Below are positions 23,761-32,711 of a stretch of DNA of 47,290 nucleotides, piece after piece. Source of the DNA: an uncultured Eubacteriales bacterium (lineage in GTDB: Bacteria; Bacillota; Clostridia; Oscillospirales; Acutalibacteraceae); the NCBI GenBank assembly GCA_934636435.1, contig CAKUAQ010000013.1:1-47290 (forward strand). Reading direction: 5' to 3'. The notes beneath the pieces were generated by a model. The model was not told the origin of the DNA. It ran no database searches and saw only the letters and a program-made list of their open reading frames with translations. How positions within the stretch are numbered: position 1 is the stretch's first letter; every line of letters starts with the position of its first letter. Both the position numbers and the translations under genes were made by a program.

Positions 23761-25641
23761 TCAGTCCATCAACAGCCGCATGAACAGGCCGCCTTGCACG
23801 GTGCGGTGCTGGAAGCCGACCTGAGCGCTGGTATCTGCCCAGTACCAATCGGTCATGGGCACGCGGGAATGGCTGGTGTGGTACTCCAGCCATAAGAGGT
23901 GGACGATCTCACGGAAATCGGCATCGTTGTCGGCCACACAGGCCACCCAGAGCTGCCAGTCGGATTTCGTATAGGTCTTGCGGCTGTCCAGCGGGATGCC
24001 GTAGGGGAGCTGCTCCCGCTTGTAGCGGGCGATCTCACCGGCATAAAAGGAATCCGGCAGAAGTGCCGTGTGCCAGAGCTTATCCCAGACGGCGTTATAC
24101 TTGAGGCTGAAGGTATCGGGTCGGTCGTAGGCCAGCCGGGTGCTGCCGTCCTCATTGGCGGCGCGGCGGAGGAATGATTGCACGTAGCGGTGTGCAATAT
24201 CCATGGTCTCCTGCGCCTGTGGCAGGTTCCCGAGCTTCTTCTGTATCCGGGCGTATCCAACCAGACCGAAAACCGCCTTCAGCGTCAGATTGCAGTTATG
24301 CGCCAGATGACCGGCAAAATCGTCGGTACACAGCTGATTTTCCGGATCCTCGCCGTATTGGGCCAGATAGTTTTTCCATTGCTCTATGAGATCTACGTTT
24401 TCCTGCACAAAAGGCAGGCAATCCGGCGCATCCGCCAGAGCCGCCATCAGGATGATGATGTTGCCGCATTCCTCCACCGGCATCTGCGCTTCCGGCAGAC
24501 AGTCGCCGTAGGTCTCCCCGTTGATGAGGGGATAGGTGCCCACATCGTGGGGGGCGAAATCGTATTTCCATCCCTCCGACCGGGCGAAGCGGAATACCGG
24601 TCGCAGCATCGCTGCCAACAGCTGCGGATTATACTTGAGATACATGGGTGCGGAGGGATAGGTGACGTCCACGGTGGCGGCACAGCCGTTGGAGAAACAC
24701 TCCTTGGATACATACAGAAGATTCCCGTCCGGATCGACGGCCAGTTTGTGCCCGGCCATGATCTGCCGGTAGGCCAGTTCCAGCAGCTCGGCATATTCCT
24801 CTCCGCCCTTTTCCGCTGCCTCCCGGTGCAGTCGCTCCGAGAATGCCCGACACCGCTCGGTCAGCGCCGGATAGTCGGCGAAAGCCTCGGCGATGGCGGC
24901 TTCTGCGGTTTTACCGTCCTTTTTCCAGTAGGCGACGACCGGCTGATGGAAATACTCCAGACAGTGGCCGTCATCGTAGGCGAAGGCTACCAGCCGCTCT
25001 CCCTCCAGCGGAAAATCGGCGGCGATGCAATACCGTCCGTCCCGCACCTCATCGCTCACGGCCGCTTCGCCGGCAACTGCCAGATAGAAATAGCCCCAGT
25101 CGATGCGCAGATCGTCGCCGCTGCGGTTGAGGGGGCGCTGGATGCCGTTGCCCATCTTACGCGCGGTGACGCCGGGGATGGAAACAGGTGACGCGAGCGC
25201 ACGGCTTTCCCCCGCCTTATTCAGCACCAGCTCCTCGCTGACCGCCAGATGGATCCGGATATCGTGGGTGCGCCCATCCAGCGGCTCTGCCGACAGATGC
25301 AGATAGCTGACCGGACGGGAAGCATAGTACAGGTCCTCCACCAGCATGGGGGAGGTGAACACGGCGGTCAGTCGAATCCGCTCGTCGGCAAACGTATAGG
25401 TGGTGCTGCAGGCATCCAGCGTCATAGATGCCTGCGGCAGCTCCGGAACGGCGGGCGCAGCGCTGTTCTCAATCGTTCCCATAAAGCGCCGGACATCCCC
25501 GTCGACGGAGACAAGACCCAGCAGCGCATTGGGGCTGCCCGTCCAGTGGAAGGGCTTGCAGGAATACAGCTCATCCCGGCTCCAAACGGAGAAATACGGA
25601 TCGACCGCGATCAGCGGTATCGCAGGGGGACGCAATTTCAT
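23761..25641 (-). CDS. DUF4965 / glutaminase A-like family protein
   Basis: The 626-residue product matches the large family annotated as DUF4965/DUF5127/DUF1793, some fungal members of which are called glutaminase A. Recognisable stretches are PLIAVDPYFSVWS and WTG-SPNALLGLVSVDG at the N-terminus. An all-helical C-terminal half has GHNLA-like and AHNCNLTLKAVFGL segments, and the C-terminal WYWADTSAQVGFQHRTVQGG follows. The C-terminal half resembles an alpha/alpha toroid of glycoside-hydrolase kind. I see no signal peptide, so it is probably cytoplasmic. AGGAG is eight bases before the ATG at 25641. A divergent AraC-type gene next door probably controls it. Substrate unknown; the glutaminase name should not be taken literally. 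Confidence 0.8.
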   Translation of the reverse strand: MKLRPPAIPLIAVDPYFSVWSRDELYSCKPFHWTGSPNALLGLVSVDGDVRRFMGTIENSAAPAVPELPQASMTLDACSTTYTFADERIRLTAVFTSPMLVEDLYYASRPVSYLHLSAEPLDGRTHDIRIHLAVSEELVLNKAGESRALASPVSIPGVTARKMGNGIQRPLNRSGDDLRIDWGYFYLAVAGEAAVSDEVRDGRYCIAADFPLEGERLVAFAYDDGHCLEYFHQPVVAYWKKDGKTAEAAIAEAFADYPALTERCRAFSERLHREAAEKGGEEYAELLELAYRQIMAGHKLAVDPDGNLLYVSKECFSNGCAATVDVTYPSAPMYLKYNPQLLAAMLRPVFRFARSEGWKYDFAPHDVGTYPLINGETYGDCLPEAQMPVEECGNIIILMAALADAPDCLPFVQENVDLIEQWKNYLAQYGEDPENQLCTDDFAGHLAHNCNLTLKAVFGLVGYARIQKKLGNLPQAQETMDIAHRYVQSFLRRAANEDGSTRLAYDRPDTFSLKYNAVWDKLWHTALLPDSFYAGEIARYKREQLPYGIPLDSRKTYTKSDWQLWVACVADNDADFREIVHLLWLEYHTSHSRVPMTDWYWADTSAQVGFQHRTVQGGLFMRLLMD

Positions 25642-25656
25642 AGTACACACTCCTAT

Positions 25657-25710
25657 TGGTTATTGCATATTTGCTACCGGTATGATACAATAATATAATC
25701 AAAATAACCA
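25657..25710. promoter_or_regulatory. Inverted octamers flanking the divergent promoter
   Basis: TGGTTATT (25657-25664) and its exact complement AATAACCA (25703-25710) flank the plus-strand promoter of the AraC-type gene, centres 46 bases apart. They could be half-sites for that regulator. Inference only. Confidence 0.35.
25671..25699 (+). promoter_or_regulatory. Probable sigma-A promoter of the AraC-type gene
   Basis: TTGCTA (25671-25676), a 17-base spacer and a perfect TATAAT (25694-25699) lie 44 bases before the GTG start. No equally clear promoter was found for the opposite gene. Confidence 0.65.
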
Positions 25711-25743
25711 TAGAAAAACGCAGTGTAAAGGTGAGGAAAAACA

Positions 25744-26544
25744 GTGAACGAGGATACGATCTGTTTTGCAAATACCGGGCAGCGGCTGCCGCTGTATGTT
25801 ACCATGGCCGGGGTCACTTACCCGGACAGCAGTTACCGTATTCACCGGGATCGCTCGGATGTGGTGGTGATGGAATATGTGCTGTCGGGCTTGGGATATA
25901 TCACTGTGGGGGATACGCTCGCGACAGTCGGACAGGATCAGGTATACATTCTGCACGAGGGCGAGCGGCACGATTATTACGCCGATTCAGAGCAGCCGTA
26001 TGAAAAGGTGTTTCTCAATGTGTCGGGGGCGCTGGCGATGGAGCTGCTCAGCGCCTACCAGCTGAAGGAGCGCCATGTGTTCCCCGGCGGCGGCACCAAA
26101 CCTCTTTTTGAGGAGGTGCTGCGGCTGCTGCGCAGTGCCGATTCGGAGGAGGAACGCCAGCTGCGTCTGTGCGGGCTGTATATGGAGATATTGGGGCGGC
26201 TGCGGCTGGATGCGGCGCAGGAGAAGCATTCGCCGGAGGCACAGCGCCTCAAGCGCTATATGGATGAGCGCCTGGGGCAGATGGTCAGCGCCCGGGAGCT
26301 GGCGGAACAGATCTACCGGTCTCCGGACTACTGCCAGAAGCTGTTCAAGCGGGAATACGGAACGACGCCTTATGACTATCAGCTGCGCCGCAAAATGCGG
26401 GCTGCCTGTCGCCTGCTGGCCAGCACCACGCTGCCGGTGGGAGAAATCGCCGCTCGCCTGGGCTATGAGGACGCCCAGTATTTCTCTAACCTGTTTCGGC
26501 GGAAGATGGGGTGCTCACCGCGGGAGTATCGCAAGCGGGAGTGA
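25744..26544 (+). CDS. AraC family transcriptional regulator
   Basis: The 266-residue protein has an N-terminal cupin-like sensor domain (about residues 15-95) and a C-terminal pair of helix-turn-helix motifs (about 165-262). The first is around ELAEQIYRSPDYCQKLFK. The second, GEIAARLGYEDAQYFSNLFRRKMGCSPREYR, is the classic AraC signature split here by its turn. The sensor type suggests a sugar or related small ligand. It starts at GTG 25744, seven or so bases after GAGG. Divergent placement from the DUF4965 gene makes that gene its likely target. A weak hairpin without a T-run (26553-26560 with 26578-26585) follows. Confidence 0.9.
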   Translation: MNEDTICFANTGQRLPLYVTMAGVTYPDSSYRIHRDRSDVVVMEYVLSGLGYITVGDTLATVGQDQVYILHEGERHDYYADSEQPYEKVFLNVSGALAMELLSAYQLKERHVFPGGGTKPLFEEVLRLLRSADSEEERQLRLCGLYMEILGRLRLDAAQEKHSPEAQRLKRYMDERLGQMVSARELAEQIYRSPDYCQKLFKREYGTTPYDYQLRRKMRAACRLLASTTLPVGEIAARLGYEDAQYFSNLFRRKMGCSPREYRKRE

Positions 26545-26607
26545 GCCGCCGCTTGCCCGGAAAAGCCTACCAAGCAACCGGGCAATACGGTATGGCCGAA
26601 AAGGCAG

Positions 26608-26636
26608 TTGCTTTTTGCTAACCGATGGAGTATAAT
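26608..26636 (+). promoter_or_regulatory. Probable sigma-A promoter of copA
   Basis: TTGCTT (26608-26613), a 17-base spacer and a perfect TATAAT (26631-26636) lie 32 bases before the GTG. I saw no recognisable CopY or CsoR operator. Confidence 0.65.
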
Positions 26637-26668
26637 GGGAATGGACTCCTTGGAAGGGAAGTGGATGT

Positions 26669-29167
26669 GTGGAGCGATACGATGTGACCGGGATGACCTG
26701 TGCGGCCTGCAGCGCCCGCGTAGAAAAGGCGGTGCGGGCGGTGCCGGGGGTGACGGAGTGCGCGGTCAGCTTGCTGACCAACTCCATGTCGGTGGAGGGC
26801 ACGGCCGATTCCCGGACCGTGGTGGCCGCGGTGCAGGCGGCAGGCTACGGCGCGGCGGTCAAGGGAGCGCAGAGGTCTGCGGACGCGACGGACAAGCTGA
26901 CAGACCGCGAGAGTCCGGCGTTGCTGCGACGGCTGATCTCCTCGGTGGTGTTTCTGCTGGTGCTGATGTATATTTCCATGGGGCATACCATGTGGAGCTG
27001 GCCGTTGCCGGGCTTTCTGGCGCAGGATCATGTGGCGATGGGGTTGGCGCAGCTGTTGCTGACGGGCATTGTTATGGTGATCAACCAGCGATTTTTCATC
27101 AGCGGCTTTAAGGCGCTGTGGCATCGTTCGCCGAATATGGACACGCTGGTGGCGCTGGGCGCCGGCGCGGCGTTTGTGTACAGCACCTATGCGCTGTTTG
27201 CTATGTCGGCGGCGCAGGTGCGGGGCGATATGGCAGCGGTGACGGAGCATATGCACGGGCTGTATTTCGAGTCTGCCGCCATGATTCTCACCTTGATCAC
27301 GGTAGGAAAAATGCTGGAGGCGCGCTCCAAGGGGAAAACCACCGACGCGCTCCGGGGGCTGCTGGCAATGAAACCCAAGACAGCGGTGCTGCTCACCGAT
27401 CAGGGGGAGCAGACGGTGCCCATCGAGCAGGTGAAGCCCGGCGACCGGTTTGTGGTGCGTTCCGGCGAGACGATCCCCACCGACGGCGAGGTGCTGGAGG
27501 GCAGTGGCGCTGTGGATGAGGCGGCGCTCACCGGCGAGAGCCTGCCGGTGGATAAGACCGTGGGCGACCGGGTGTCGGCGGCCACTATCAACCGCTCCGG
27601 CTATATGGTGTGTCAGGCGACCCGGGTGGGAGAGGATACCACCCTGTCCCAGATCATCCACATGGTGGAGAATGCGGCGGCGACGAAGGCGCCCATCGCT
27701 AAATTGGCGGATCGGGTATCCGGCGTGTTTGTGCCCACGGTGATGGGCATCGCGGCGGTGACGTTTCTTGTTTGGCTGCTGACCGGCGCCACCGTCGGTC
27801 ACGCGCTGGCGCGGGGAATTTCGGTGCTGGTGATCAGCTGCCCCTGTGCATTGGGATTGGCCACACCGGTGGCGATCATGGTGGGCAGCGGCGTGGGCGC
27901 GCGCCATGGGGTGCTGTTCAAAACGGCGGCGTCGCTGGAGCAGACCGGGCGCACCCGTATTGTGGCGCTGGATAAGACCGGCACGATCACCAAGGGTGAG
28001 CCGGTGGTGACGGATATTCTCGCGGGCGCAGCGGATGAGAAAACGCTGCTGGCGGCAGCCTACGGGCTGGAATCCAAGAGCGAGCATCCCCTGGCAGGGG
28101 CAATCTGCCGCCTGGCACAGGAGCGGAGGACGGCCCCGGCGCCGGTGGAAGACTTTCAGGTGCTGCCGGGGAACGGATTGACTGCCGTTTGGCAGGGACA
28201 GCCGCTGCTGGCAGGCAAGGAGGCGTTTGTCGCCCGGCGGGTGACGATCCCGAACGAGATTCGTCAACAGGCGAACGCGCTGGCGGAGGAGGGGAAAACC
28301 CCGTTGTTCTTTGCCCGGGGCGATGCGCTGCTGGGTGTTATAGCCGTGGCGGATGTGATCAAGGAGGACAGCGCCGCTGCTATTCGTGAATTGCAGCAGC
28401 TGGGCCTGCGGGTGGTAATGATCACCGGCGATAACCGGCGCACGGCAGAGGCCATCGGACGACAGGCGGGCGTGGATGAGGTCATCGCCGGGGTGCTGCC
28501 GGGCGGCAAGGAAGAGGCAATCCGTACCCTGAGCCGGCAGGGTGCCACCGCCATGGTGGGAGACGGCATCAATGATGCCCCGGCCCTGACCCGGGCGGAT
28601 ACCGGCATCGCCGTCGGTGCGGGCGCGGATGTGGCGCTGGATGCGGCGGACGTGGTGCTGATGCACAGCCGCCTGAGCGACGTGCCGGCGGCGATCCGGC
28701 TGAGCCGCGCGACTCTGCGGAATATCCGGGAGAATCTCTTCTGGGCGTTCATTTACAATGTGATCGGAATTCCGCTGGCGGCGGGGGTATTCTCCGGCTG
28801 GCTGGGCTGGGAGCTGAATCCCATGTTCGGCGCGGCGGCCATGAGTCTGTCCAGCTTCTGCGTGGTCACCAATGCCCTGCGGCTGAATTTCTTCCGCTTT
28901 TCCAAACCCGGTGCGGTTTCCGCGCCGGTCGAACATGAACAAATAACGGTAAAGGAGACGTCGACCATGACAAAAACACTGAAGATCGAAGGCATGACGT
29001 GCGGCCATTGCGAGGCGCACGTAAAGGGAGCGCTGGAGGCGTTGGACGGCGTGACCGGAGCGCAGGTCAGCCACGAGACCGGCACGGCGGTGGTGACCCT
29101 GTCCCACGAGGTGGCGGACGATACGCTGAAGGCGGCGGTGGAAGCCCAAGGCTACAAGGTGCTGTAA
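26669..29167 (+). CDS. copA: Copper-translocating P-type ATPase with C-terminal CopZ-like domain
   Basis: P1B-1 ATPases export Cu(I) across the membrane. The order is an N-terminal heavy-metal domain (GMTCAACS, residues 8-15), membrane helices, the actuator TGES loop, the ion-binding CPC at 391-393, the phosphorylated Asp435 in DKTGTIT, SEHPL, GDGINDAP, and the last helices with YN and MSLSS motifs that mark copper specificity. After a short linker a second heavy-metal domain (GMTCGHCE) follows in frame, giving 832 residues. That domain has its own ATG (28967) and AAGGAG. The start is GTG 26669. The gene is monocistronic, bounded by a promoter and a terminator. Confidence 0.95.
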   Translation: MERYDVTGMTCAACSARVEKAVRAVPGVTECAVSLLTNSMSVEGTADSRTVVAAVQAAGYGAAVKGAQRSADATDKLTDRESPALLRRLISSVVFLLVLMYISMGHTMWSWPLPGFLAQDHVAMGLAQLLLTGIVMVINQRFFISGFKALWHRSPNMDTLVALGAGAAFVYSTYALFAMSAAQVRGDMAAVTEHMHGLYFESAAMILTLITVGKMLEARSKGKTTDALRGLLAMKPKTAVLLTDQGEQTVPIEQVKPGDRFVVRSGETIPTDGEVLEGSGAVDEAALTGESLPVDKTVGDRVSAATINRSGYMVCQATRVGEDTTLSQIIHMVENAAATKAPIAKLADRVSGVFVPTVMGIAAVTFLVWLLTGATVGHALARGISVLVISCPCALGLATPVAIMVGSGVGARHGVLFKTAASLEQTGRTRIVALDKTGTITKGEPVVTDILAGAADEKTLLAAAYGLESKSEHPLAGAICRLAQERRTAPAPVEDFQVLPGNGLTAVWQGQPLLAGKEAFVARRVTIPNEIRQQANALAEEGKTPLFFARGDALLGVIAVADVIKEDSAAAIRELQQLGLRVVMITGDNRRTAEAIGRQAGVDEVIAGVLPGGKEEAIRTLSRQGATAMVGDGINDAPALTRADTGIAVGAGADVALDAADVVLMHSRLSDVPAAIRLSRATLRNIRENLFWAFIYNVIGIPLAAGVFSGWLGWELNPMFGAAAMSLSSFCVVTNALRLNFFRFSKPGAVSAPVEHEQITVKETSTMTKTLKIEGMTCGHCEAHVKGALEALDGVTGAQVSHETGTAVVTLSHEVADDTLKAAVEAQGYKVL
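28967..29167 (+). CDS. copZ: Possible internally started CopZ-like copper chaperone
   Basis: Inside the copA frame an ATG at 28967 stands nine bases after AAGGAG and would give a 66-residue protein made of one complete heavy-metal-associated domain with GMTCGHC. This size and motif match free-standing CopZ chaperones, which carry Cu(I) to CopA. It is in the same frame as copA, so either only the fusion, or both fusion and free chaperone, could be made. The site's quality argues for some internal initiation, but no sequence feature proves it. Confidence 0.45.
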   Translation: MTKTLKIEGMTCGHCEAHVKGALEALDGVTGAQVSHETGTAVVTLSHEVADDTLKAAVEAQGYKVL

Positions 29168-29176
29168 AGCGGAAAA

Positions 29177-29208
29177 CAGCCCGGAACGTTGTGTTCCGGG
29201 CTGCTTTT
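29177..29208 (+). terminator. Intrinsic terminator after copA
   Basis: An 11-bp perfect stem (29177-29187 with 29193-29203) with a five-base loop is followed by CTTTTT, ten bases after the copA stop. Confidence 0.92.
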
Positions 29209-29232
29209 TGCAAAAAAAACGGCTGTGGGGGA

Positions 29233-29261
29233 TTGTGTAAAGCCCCGGTGCGTGGTATACT
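29233..29261 (+). promoter_or_regulatory. Probable sigma-A promoter of pepT
   Basis: TTGTGT (29233-29238), 17 bases, then TATACT (29256-29261), about 30 bases before the pepT ATG. Confidence 0.6.
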
Positions 29262-29291
29262 GATACGGTATGGAACAGGAGAGTGAACATA

Positions 29292-30464
29292 ATGACAGTG
29301 ATTGAACGGTTTATGGACTATGTGACCTACGAGACGACCTCGGATGAGCAGAGCAGCACCTGCCCCTCCACAGCGTGCCAGAAAATTCTGGGACAGCGGC
29401 TGGCGGAGGATCTGCGGGCGGTGGGGCTGAGGGACGCCGCTATGGATGAAAACGGCTATGTCTACGGGCATTTACCTGCCACCCCCGGCTGCGAGAAAGC
29501 ACCGAAGATCGGGCTGATTGCCCATATGGATACCTCTCCGGATGTGAGCGGTAAGAATGTCAAGCCCCGCATCATCACCTATGACGGTACCAATGCGCAG
29601 ATGCTGGAGGATAAATTCCTCGGCAAGGAGATGATCGTCAGCGACGGCACCACGCTGCTGGGTGCGGACGATAAGGCGGGGGTGGCGGAGATCATCGCCG
29701 CCTGCGCCGAACTGACGGCGCATCCGGAGCGGCGCCACGGGCGCATTTCCGTATGCTTCACCCCCGATGAGGAGATCGGCAGCGGGGCGGATCATTTTGA
29801 TTTCGCCCGCTTTGACGCGGATTACGCCTATACGGTGGACGGCGGCGAGGTGGATGAGTTTGAATATGAAAACTTCAATGCCGCTGCTGCCGATCTGGTG
29901 ATCCACGGGGTGAATACCCACCCCGGCTCCGCCAAGAATAAGATGCGCAATGCCGTATTGTATGCGGCGGAGTGGATTTCTCTGCTGCCACCGGCGGAAA
30001 CACCGGCGCATACCGAGGGGCGCGAGGGCTTTTACCATGTGGCGGATGTGTCCGGCAACGAAACCGAGGTGCGGGTGCATATGATTGTCCGGGATCACGA
30101 CCGGGAGAAATTTGGGCAGCGCAAGGCGTTTCTCACCCGGCTGGCGGCGTATCTCAACGATAAGTATGGAGCCGGCACCTTTGAGCTGACGGTGACGGAC
30201 AGCTACTACAATATGCGGGAGAAGATCGAGCCTCATCGGGAGATCATCGACCGGGCGATGGACGCCATGCGGCGGGCGGGGCTTAACCCGGTGGAGGTGC
30301 CCATCCGGGGCGGCACTGACGGCGCGCGACTGTCCTATGAGGGGCTGCCCTGCCCGAATCTGCCCACCGGCGGCGTGAATTTCCATAGCATTTACGAGGC
30401 GATTCCCGTGGAGGCGCTGCATACGATGGTGCAGGTGCTGCAGAATGTCGTCGAGGTGCAATGA
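29292..30464 (+). CDS. pepT: Peptidase T (tripeptide aminopeptidase)
   Basis: PepT is a cytoplasmic zinc metallopeptidase (family M20B) that removes the N-terminal residue of tripeptides. Zinc-site motifs are IGLIAHMDTSPD with His78 and Asp80, GADDKAG with bridging Asp126, and PDEEIGSGADHFD with the catalytic Glu region. The C-terminal PIRGGTDGARLS and NLPTGGVNFHS stretches are diagnostic. At 390 residues it is slightly short of the usual 405-410 but complete. AGGAG ten bases upstream selects the ATG at 29292 over a GTG at 29283. The end overlaps the extended frame of the next peptidase gene, so the two form an operon. Peptides brought in by the Opp system are likely substrates. Confidence 0.95.
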   Translation: MTVIERFMDYVTYETTSDEQSSTCPSTACQKILGQRLAEDLRAVGLRDAAMDENGYVYGHLPATPGCEKAPKIGLIAHMDTSPDVSGKNVKPRIITYDGTNAQMLEDKFLGKEMIVSDGTTLLGADDKAGVAEIIAACAELTAHPERRHGRISVCFTPDEEIGSGADHFDFARFDADYAYTVDGGEVDEFEYENFNAAAADLVIHGVNTHPGSAKNKMRNAVLYAAEWISLLPPAETPAHTEGREGFYHVADVSGNETEVRVHMIVRDHDREKFGQRKAFLTRLAAYLNDKYGAGTFELTVTDSYYNMREKIEPHREIIDRAMDAMRRAGLNPVEVPIRGGTDGARLSYEGLPCPNLPTGGVNFHSIYEAIPVEALHTMVQVLQNVVEVQ

Positions 30465-30478
30465 GGGAGGAAGCAGCG

Positions 30479-31720
30479 ATGAAACAAGCGGATTTGGAGC
30501 GGTATGCCCGCCTGATGGTGCAGGTGGGTGCCAATGTGCAGCCCGGTCAGTGGGTGCGGCTGACCGCCTGCGTGGATCAGGTGCCGCTGGTGAAAGCGGT
30601 GACGGAGGAATGCTATCGGGCGGGCGCCGCCCGGGTGGAGCTGTTCTGGGAGTGCGGCGAGGTGTCCCGGCTGCACTATCAGTATGCTTCCGTAGAGACG
30701 TTGGGCGCCGTGCGCTCTTGGGAGGAGGCGCGGGCAGCCGAAATGACTGCGCAGCTGCCGGTGCGGATTTTCATTGAGTCCGCCGACCCGGATGAGCTGG
30801 CGGGAATTCCCGCGGATGTGCTGTCCACCGTGGCGCAGCTGCGGGGCAAGGTGCTGAAAAAATACCGGGATGCCATCGACGGTCGCCACCAGTGGCTGAT
30901 CGTAGCGGCGGCGTCTCCGGCGTGGGCGAAAAAGGTGTTCCCCGATCTGCCGGAGGGTGAGGCTGTGGAACGGCTGTGGCAGGCGATCTTCGCCTGCACC
31001 TATATGGACCGGGAGGGCGACCCGGTGGCGATCTGGCGGCAGCATACGGCGGAGATGACCGCCCGGGCGGAGTGGCTCAACCGGCAGCGGTTCTGCCGCC
31101 TGGAGTATAAGAGCGCCAATGGCACGGATTTTTCCGTGGAATTGATCCCGGGGGCAAAGTGGGGCGGCGCCGGGGATACGAACCATGAGAATGGCACGTT
31201 CTATGTACCCAATATGCCCACAGAAGAGGTGTTCACCAGCCCCATGCGGGGCAAATGCTCCGGTCATTTGGTGGCAACGAAGCCTTTAAGCTGGTCGGGA
31301 CAGCTGATCGAGGATTTTACGGTGGATTTCACCGACGGGCGGGTGTCCGGCTGCACGGCTGAGAACGGCGAGGAGATTCTCCGGAAAATGTTCGCCATGG
31401 ACGAGGGTGCCTCCATGCTGGGTGAGCTGGCGCTGGTGCCCAAGGAATCGCCCATCAACCGCTCCGGACGGCTGTTTTATAACACGCTGTTCGACGAGAA
31501 TGCCTGCTGCCACGTGGCGGTGGGCAAGGGCTTCGGCGAGGTGCTGGACGGTTTCACAGAGATGTCGCAGGAGGAATTGACCGCCCGGGGCATCAACGAT
31601 TCGCTGATCCATGTGGACTTTATGGTGGGTTCGGAGGATCTGTCCGTCACCGGCTATCGGGAGGACGGCAGCCGCGTGGCCATCTTCCGGGACGGAACCT
31701 GGGCGTTTCCGGCGGAATAA
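30479..31720 (+). CDS. Aminopeptidase, M29 (AmpS/PepS) family
   Basis: The 413-residue protein belongs to the M29 thermophilic aminopeptidase family of metal-dependent exopeptidases. The N-terminal domain begins LERYARLMVQVGANVQPGQWV. The C-terminal catalytic part carries family motifs including the NGTDFSVEL stretch, NMPTEEVFTSPM, and the terminal IHVDFMVGS-DLSVTG. The Glu, His and Asp metal ligands lie in those segments. GGGAGG eight bases upstream selects the ATG at 30479 rather than one at 30461, which would overlap pepT. It follows pepT closely, so both peptidases come from one message, and it is followed by a two-way terminator. Confidence 0.92.
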   Translation: MKQADLERYARLMVQVGANVQPGQWVRLTACVDQVPLVKAVTEECYRAGAARVELFWECGEVSRLHYQYASVETLGAVRSWEEARAAEMTAQLPVRIFIESADPDELAGIPADVLSTVAQLRGKVLKKYRDAIDGRHQWLIVAAASPAWAKKVFPDLPEGEAVERLWQAIFACTYMDREGDPVAIWRQHTAEMTARAEWLNRQRFCRLEYKSANGTDFSVELIPGAKWGGAGDTNHENGTFYVPNMPTEEVFTSPMRGKCSGHLVATKPLSWSGQLIEDFTVDFTDGRVSGCTAENGEEILRKMFAMDEGASMLGELALVPKESPINRSGRLFYNTLFDENACCHVAVGKGFGEVLDGFTEMSQEELTARGINDSLIHVDFMVGSEDLSVTGYREDGSRVAIFRDGTWAFPAE

Positions 31721-31727
31721 AAAAACA

Positions 31728-31757
31728 GCGGCAGACCGCTGGAGAGCGGTCTGCCGC
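31728..31757. terminator. Bidirectional terminator between the M29 peptidase and YitT genes
   Basis: A perfect 13-bp stem (31728-31740 with 31745-31757) closes a GGAG loop. Upstream A7 makes a strong T-run for minus-strand transcripts; on the plus strand TTTTT comes a few bases later. Confidence 0.9.
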
Positions 31758-31792
31758 ACGAATGTTTTTGGGGGCTGTGAGACGATTCCCGT

Positions 31793-32662
31793 TTATTGGA
31801 CCTTCTTAAAGTTGCCCATGGTCTCCCGTACGGTGGAAATGTAGGCGAAGGAACCGGGAAATTCCCGCAGAATGCTCTGAAAATCCACCACCTGATGCTT
31901 GTTGACCACGCACAGCACCACCTGCTTGCCGGTGTGGGAATACATACCGGTGGCGGGGACGACGGTGACGCTGTGGCGCAGATCATGGATGAGCCGCTGG
32001 GATAGCGCCTCTGCCTGATTGGTGATGACCTCGAATTTGACCGCCTCCTTGCCGCCCTGCAGCAGTCGGTCGCTGAACCGCCCGATGATGAAGCAGTAGA
32101 TGATGCACAGCAGCACCGGCTCGATCTTATAGCCATAGACGAAATAGGAAATGCCGGCCACCACGATATTCAGCGCGAAGATCATCCATACCAGATTGAG
32201 GTAGGGCTTTTTCTTCCGCACCAGGGCGGCCACCACGTCGGTGCCGCCGGTGGAGCCGCCGTGCTTCAGCGTCAGGGCGGACAGCAGACCGCCGATGGCG
32301 CCGGCGGCGACGGGCGCCAGGATGGTGCTGGTGCCGTTGTCGGTCACATAGGCAAAGCGGGAAAGATCCACCTTCTCCAGCAGCAGGATAGCGGCGGAGA
32401 ACACGACGGTGTAGACGCCGGTGCGCAGGGCAAACGCCCGATTCAGCCGGAAATAGGCGACGACCAGCAGCGGAATGTTTACGATCAGATTCAGATAGCC
32501 GATGCGAAAGCCGCAGGCATATTGGAGCATGGTGGCGAGACCGTTCAGCCCGCTGGGAGCGAAGCTGTTTTGCAGCACAAAGATGTGGTAGCTCAGCGCC
32601 GACAGAGCGGCGCATCCGGCGAGGATCAGATAGCTGAGAATGGCAGAGGATCGAGTGTTCAT
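31793..32662 (-). CDS. YitT family membrane protein
   Basis: The 289-residue protein shows five to six hydrophobic helices in its first two thirds, including the conserved GLATMLQY-like and GGSTGGTDVVAALV stretches. A cytoplasmic DUF2179 domain forms its last 90 residues (FEVITNQAEALSQRL onward). YitT/YqfU proteins are common in Firmicutes; their transport role is not established. The ATG at 32662 follows AGGGAG by nine bases, so the longer frame reaching 32782 is not used. It is a single-gene unit pointing against the upstream peptidase operon and diverging from dusB. Confidence 0.9.
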   Translation of the reverse strand: MNTRSSAILSYLILAGCAALSALSYHIFVLQNSFAPSGLNGLATMLQYACGFRIGYLNLIVNIPLLVVAYFRLNRAFALRTGVYTVVFSAAILLLEKVDLSRFAYVTDNGTSTILAPVAAGAIGGLLSALTLKHGGSTGGTDVVAALVRKKKPYLNLVWMIFALNIVVAGISYFVYGYKIEPVLLCIIYCFIIGRFSDRLLQGGKEAVKFEVITNQAEALSQRLIHDLRHSVTVVPATGMYSHTGKQVVLCVVNKHQVVDFQSILREFPGSFAYISTVRETMGNFKKVQ

Positions 32663-32711
32663 GGCGGTATCTCCCTTGACATACTTGGCTGATTCGAAAT
32701 TAACCGTAGTC

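Noticed and set aside
26553..26585. 8-bp inverted repeat after the AraC-type gene as a terminator
   Set aside because: The loop is 17 bases and no T-run follows on either strand.
32676..32704. Perfect TTGACA before dusB as its promoter
   Set aside because: The hexamer 17 bases on reads ATTAAC, a poor -10, and the TTGACA lies against the ribosome-binding site of the opposite gene. No clear dusB promoter was found.
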